This document shows positions 62,730 to 64,000 of a DNA stretch of 64,000 nt, one piece after another (the stretch's first letter is position 1; each line of letters opens with the position of its first letter). Origin of the DNA: Prauserella endophytica (GTDB lineage: Bacteria > Actinomycetota > Actinomycetes > Mycobacteriales > Pseudonocardiaceae). Position numbers and translations under genes: made by a program. The stretch lies in assembly GCF_005146945.1 (NCBI RefSeq), contig NZ_SWMS01000004.1, positions 326,628 to 390,627 on the forward strand. Reading direction: 5' to 3'. The notes under the pieces were generated by a model. That model was not told where the DNA came from, searched no databases, and was given only the letters and a program-made list of their open reading frames with translations.

Positions 62730-63847
62730 GCACACCGAACCCGCCCGCCGTTCGTGCCTACCTGGCCCGGGTGCGGACGGCGCTGGCCGATCTGCCCGCC
62801 GCCGAGGTCGACGAGATCGTCGAGGACGTCCGGCCGCACCTGCTGGAGATCGCGGAGGGGCTCGGCGAGCGGGCCACCGTCGAGGCGATGACCGAGCAGC
62901 TCGGCTCCCCCGAGAGCTACGCGGCCGAGGTGCGGGCCGCCGGTGACTATCCGCCGCCTGCCGAGGGTGCTGGGAAACCCAAGGGCTCGCGCAGGGCCGC
63001 CGCGCGGCTATCGCTCTGGGTTCTGGTACTCGGTGTCGGCGCGCTCGCGCTCGTGGGCTTCGCGGTCGGCAGCGAGTTCGACGCCGACCTGCTCGCCGCG
63101 CTGGTCGTGATCGTGCCAGCGCTCGCCGCGGCCGGCTGGTACGTGTGGTCGAAGGGGACGGGCCCGGTGGCCGAGCTGCCGGAGGTCCGGCGGGTGTGGT
63201 CGGGCGTCTCGGGCCGCGCGAGCTCGCTGGCCGCTCACCTGCGGACGATGGCGCCCGCGTGGTGGGTGTTGTGCGCGGTGCTGATGGGGCTGTCGGCGCT
63301 GCTGCTGGTGATCAGGAACAGCGCTGCCATCCTCGTGCTGCCGGTGTTCGTCGGCGTCGCCGCGCTAGCGTTGTGGGCGGGTCCGAGATCCGGCACGGAC
63401 CGGAGGCTGCTGTGGGCGAGCGTGCCCGTTTCGGTGTTCGTGCTCGCCATGGGCGCGGGCATGGTGGGCTATCTCGCCAGCTCGCTGGAGGGCTCGACCA
63501 CCGAGTATCCGTACCAGTACACGTCGAACACGTCCTACGACGGCGAGCCCGGGCTGTTCTACGGCGACGAGCAGCTGGAGAACGTCTACGTCTTCGACGC
63601 CGACGGCAAGCCGCTGCGCGACGTGTACCTCTACACCGAGGACGGCCGCCCGCTGACCGTGCCCCGCTACGGGTGCGAGGAGTCGACGCAGTCGAGGATC
63701 ACGCAGGGCAGGGACAACCGGTTCCCCCGGCCGCAGATCGAGCAGGGCGGCTACGACGACGAGGGCAACTACAACGGCTACAACGCTTACCGGCCCTCGT
63801 GCTCCGAGAGCGACGAGATCCCGTTCACGGCGGCGATTCCGAAGTAG
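62726..63847 (+). CDS. membrane protein with DUF1700/HAAS-type domain, PadR-coupled
   Basis: A 373-residue protein. An N-terminal helical domain (YLARVRTALADLPAAEVDEIVEDVRPHLLEIAEGL, GSPESYAAEVRAAG) is of the HAAS/DUF1700 type found in PadR-linked membrane proteins. About six membrane helices follow (residues about 92-270), then an extracytoplasmic C-terminal domain with two cysteines (YGCEESTQS, YRPSCSESDE). ATG 62726 overlaps the padR stop. Such pairs respond to cell-envelope or lipid stress in related systems, but the function here is unknown. Confidence 0.85.
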   Translation: MSTPNPPAVRAYLARVRTALADLPAAEVDEIVEDVRPHLLEIAEGLGERATVEAMTEQLGSPESYAAEVRAAGDYPPPAEGAGKPKGSRRAAARLSLWVLVLGVGALALVGFAVGSEFDADLLAALVVIVPALAAAGWYVWSKGTGPVAELPEVRRVWSGVSGRASSLAAHLRTMAPAWWVLCAVLMGLSALLLVIRNSAAILVLPVFVGVAALALWAGPRSGTDRRLLWASVPVSVFVLAMGAGMVGYLASSLEGSTTEYPYQYTSNTSYDGEPGLFYGDEQLENVYVFDADGKPLRDVYLYTEDGRPLTVPRYGCEESTQSRITQGRDNRFPRPQIEQGGYDDEGNYNGYNAYRPSCSESDEIPFTAAIPK

Positions 63848-63850
63848 CAA

Positions 63851-63870
63851 CACGGCCTGCGCAGGCCGTG
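63851..63870. terminator. 20-bp perfect palindrome after the padR operon
   Basis: CACGGCCTGC followed by its exact reverse complement GCAGGCCGTG, starting 4 nt after the stop codon; probably the transcript end. Confidence 0.6.
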
Positions 63871-63893
63871 CCCCAGGTGGCTCACCCCGACCG

Positions 63894-63930
63894 CAGTGAA
63901 GGCCACCATCACTGCGTTCAACGCAGTGAT
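63894..63930. repeat. family A element, copy 7, interrupted
   Basis: Left arm 63894-63916 (CAGTGAAGGCCACCATCACTGCG), TTCAA spacer, then only CGCAGTGATG of the right arm before unrelated sequence begins (GATGCTCCTATAGAGG...). The missing 3' part suggests insertion of another element or a deletion at about 63931. Confidence 0.8.
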
Positions 63931-64000
63931 GGATGCTCCTATAGAGGTCAAGTGGTGAGGTTGGCGAGGTCGGCTTGGATGGCGTGGTAGGCCTCGCGTG
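63931..64000 (-). mobile_element. probable end of an insertion element with transposase C-terminus
   Basis: Sequence changes abruptly at the broken family A repeat. On the minus strand an open frame runs from the window edge to a stop at 63958-63960 and ends REAYHAIQADLANLTT, looking like the tail of a coding gene; a transposase is the obvious guess from the setting. Only 16 residues are visible, so the family cannot be named. Confidence 0.4.

Overview
This is a high-GC actinobacterial chromosome segment, most likely from a member of the Pseudonocardiaceae (Amycolatopsis/Saccharomonospora-like). The evidence is the Lys/Ala/Thr-tailed HupB, an Mce lipid-transport operon, SepIVA, a HelR-type RNA polymerase helicase, leaderless or GTG-started genes, and a gene order that I recall as the M. 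tuberculosis Rv2996c to Rv2924c order (serA, leuB, FAH, gltX, iclR, leuCD, hupB, mutT1, ppk, cofC/fbiD, gpsA, ddl, DUF3515, thiL, ung, DAK2, recG, pyc, rsmD, coaD, sepIVA, DUF177, rnc, mutM).

Layout. 0-13.3 kb is a branched-chain amino acid block: serA (5' end cut by the window), leuB, a citramalate synthase (cimA) behind a Val-Ile-Ile-Ile leader peptide and terminator, gltX, and an NdgR-type IclR regulator divergent from leuCD. tRNA-Gln and tRNA-Glu sit at 9.4-9.6 kb, followed by the decayed remains of a site-2 protease gene. 13.5-33 kb holds housekeeping genes: hupB, mutT1-ppk, cofC, an acyltransferase, gpsA, a cysteine dioxygenase behind a Cys-rich leader ORF, a divergent MocR regulator/PNPOx-like pair, ddl, thiL, ung, rpmB, recG and a secreted subtilase-like protein. 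33-36.4 kb is pyruvate carboxylase.

From 36.4 to 57.2 kb, between pyc and rsmD, lies an accessory island of about 20.8 kb. It starts with a minisatellite and holds an arginase-like gene, a PucR regulator, a complete ten-gene mce operon on the minus strand, three secreted DUF6801-like or related proteins with gene remnants, a secreted RCC1-repeat protein, a SagB-type nitroreductase, an LLM flavin oxidoreductase and helR. From 57.2 kb the conserved order resumes (rsmD, coaD, a secreted RNase, sepIVA, DUF177, rpmF, rnc, mutM), followed by a PadR regulator with a coupled membrane protein. The window ends in a probable insertion element.

Three dispersed repeat families run through the intergenic DNA. 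Family A is a nested palindrome of about 51 bp present at seven loci. Family B is a core of about 31 bp followed by a hairpin whose stem covaries between copies; two of its loci are embedded in family A elements. Family C is a 21-bp minisatellite arranged as two inverted arrays. The least expected regulatory elements are the isoleucine/valine attenuator ahead of cimA and the poly-cysteine leader ORF ahead of cysteine dioxygenase; both are too short for ordinary gene callers.
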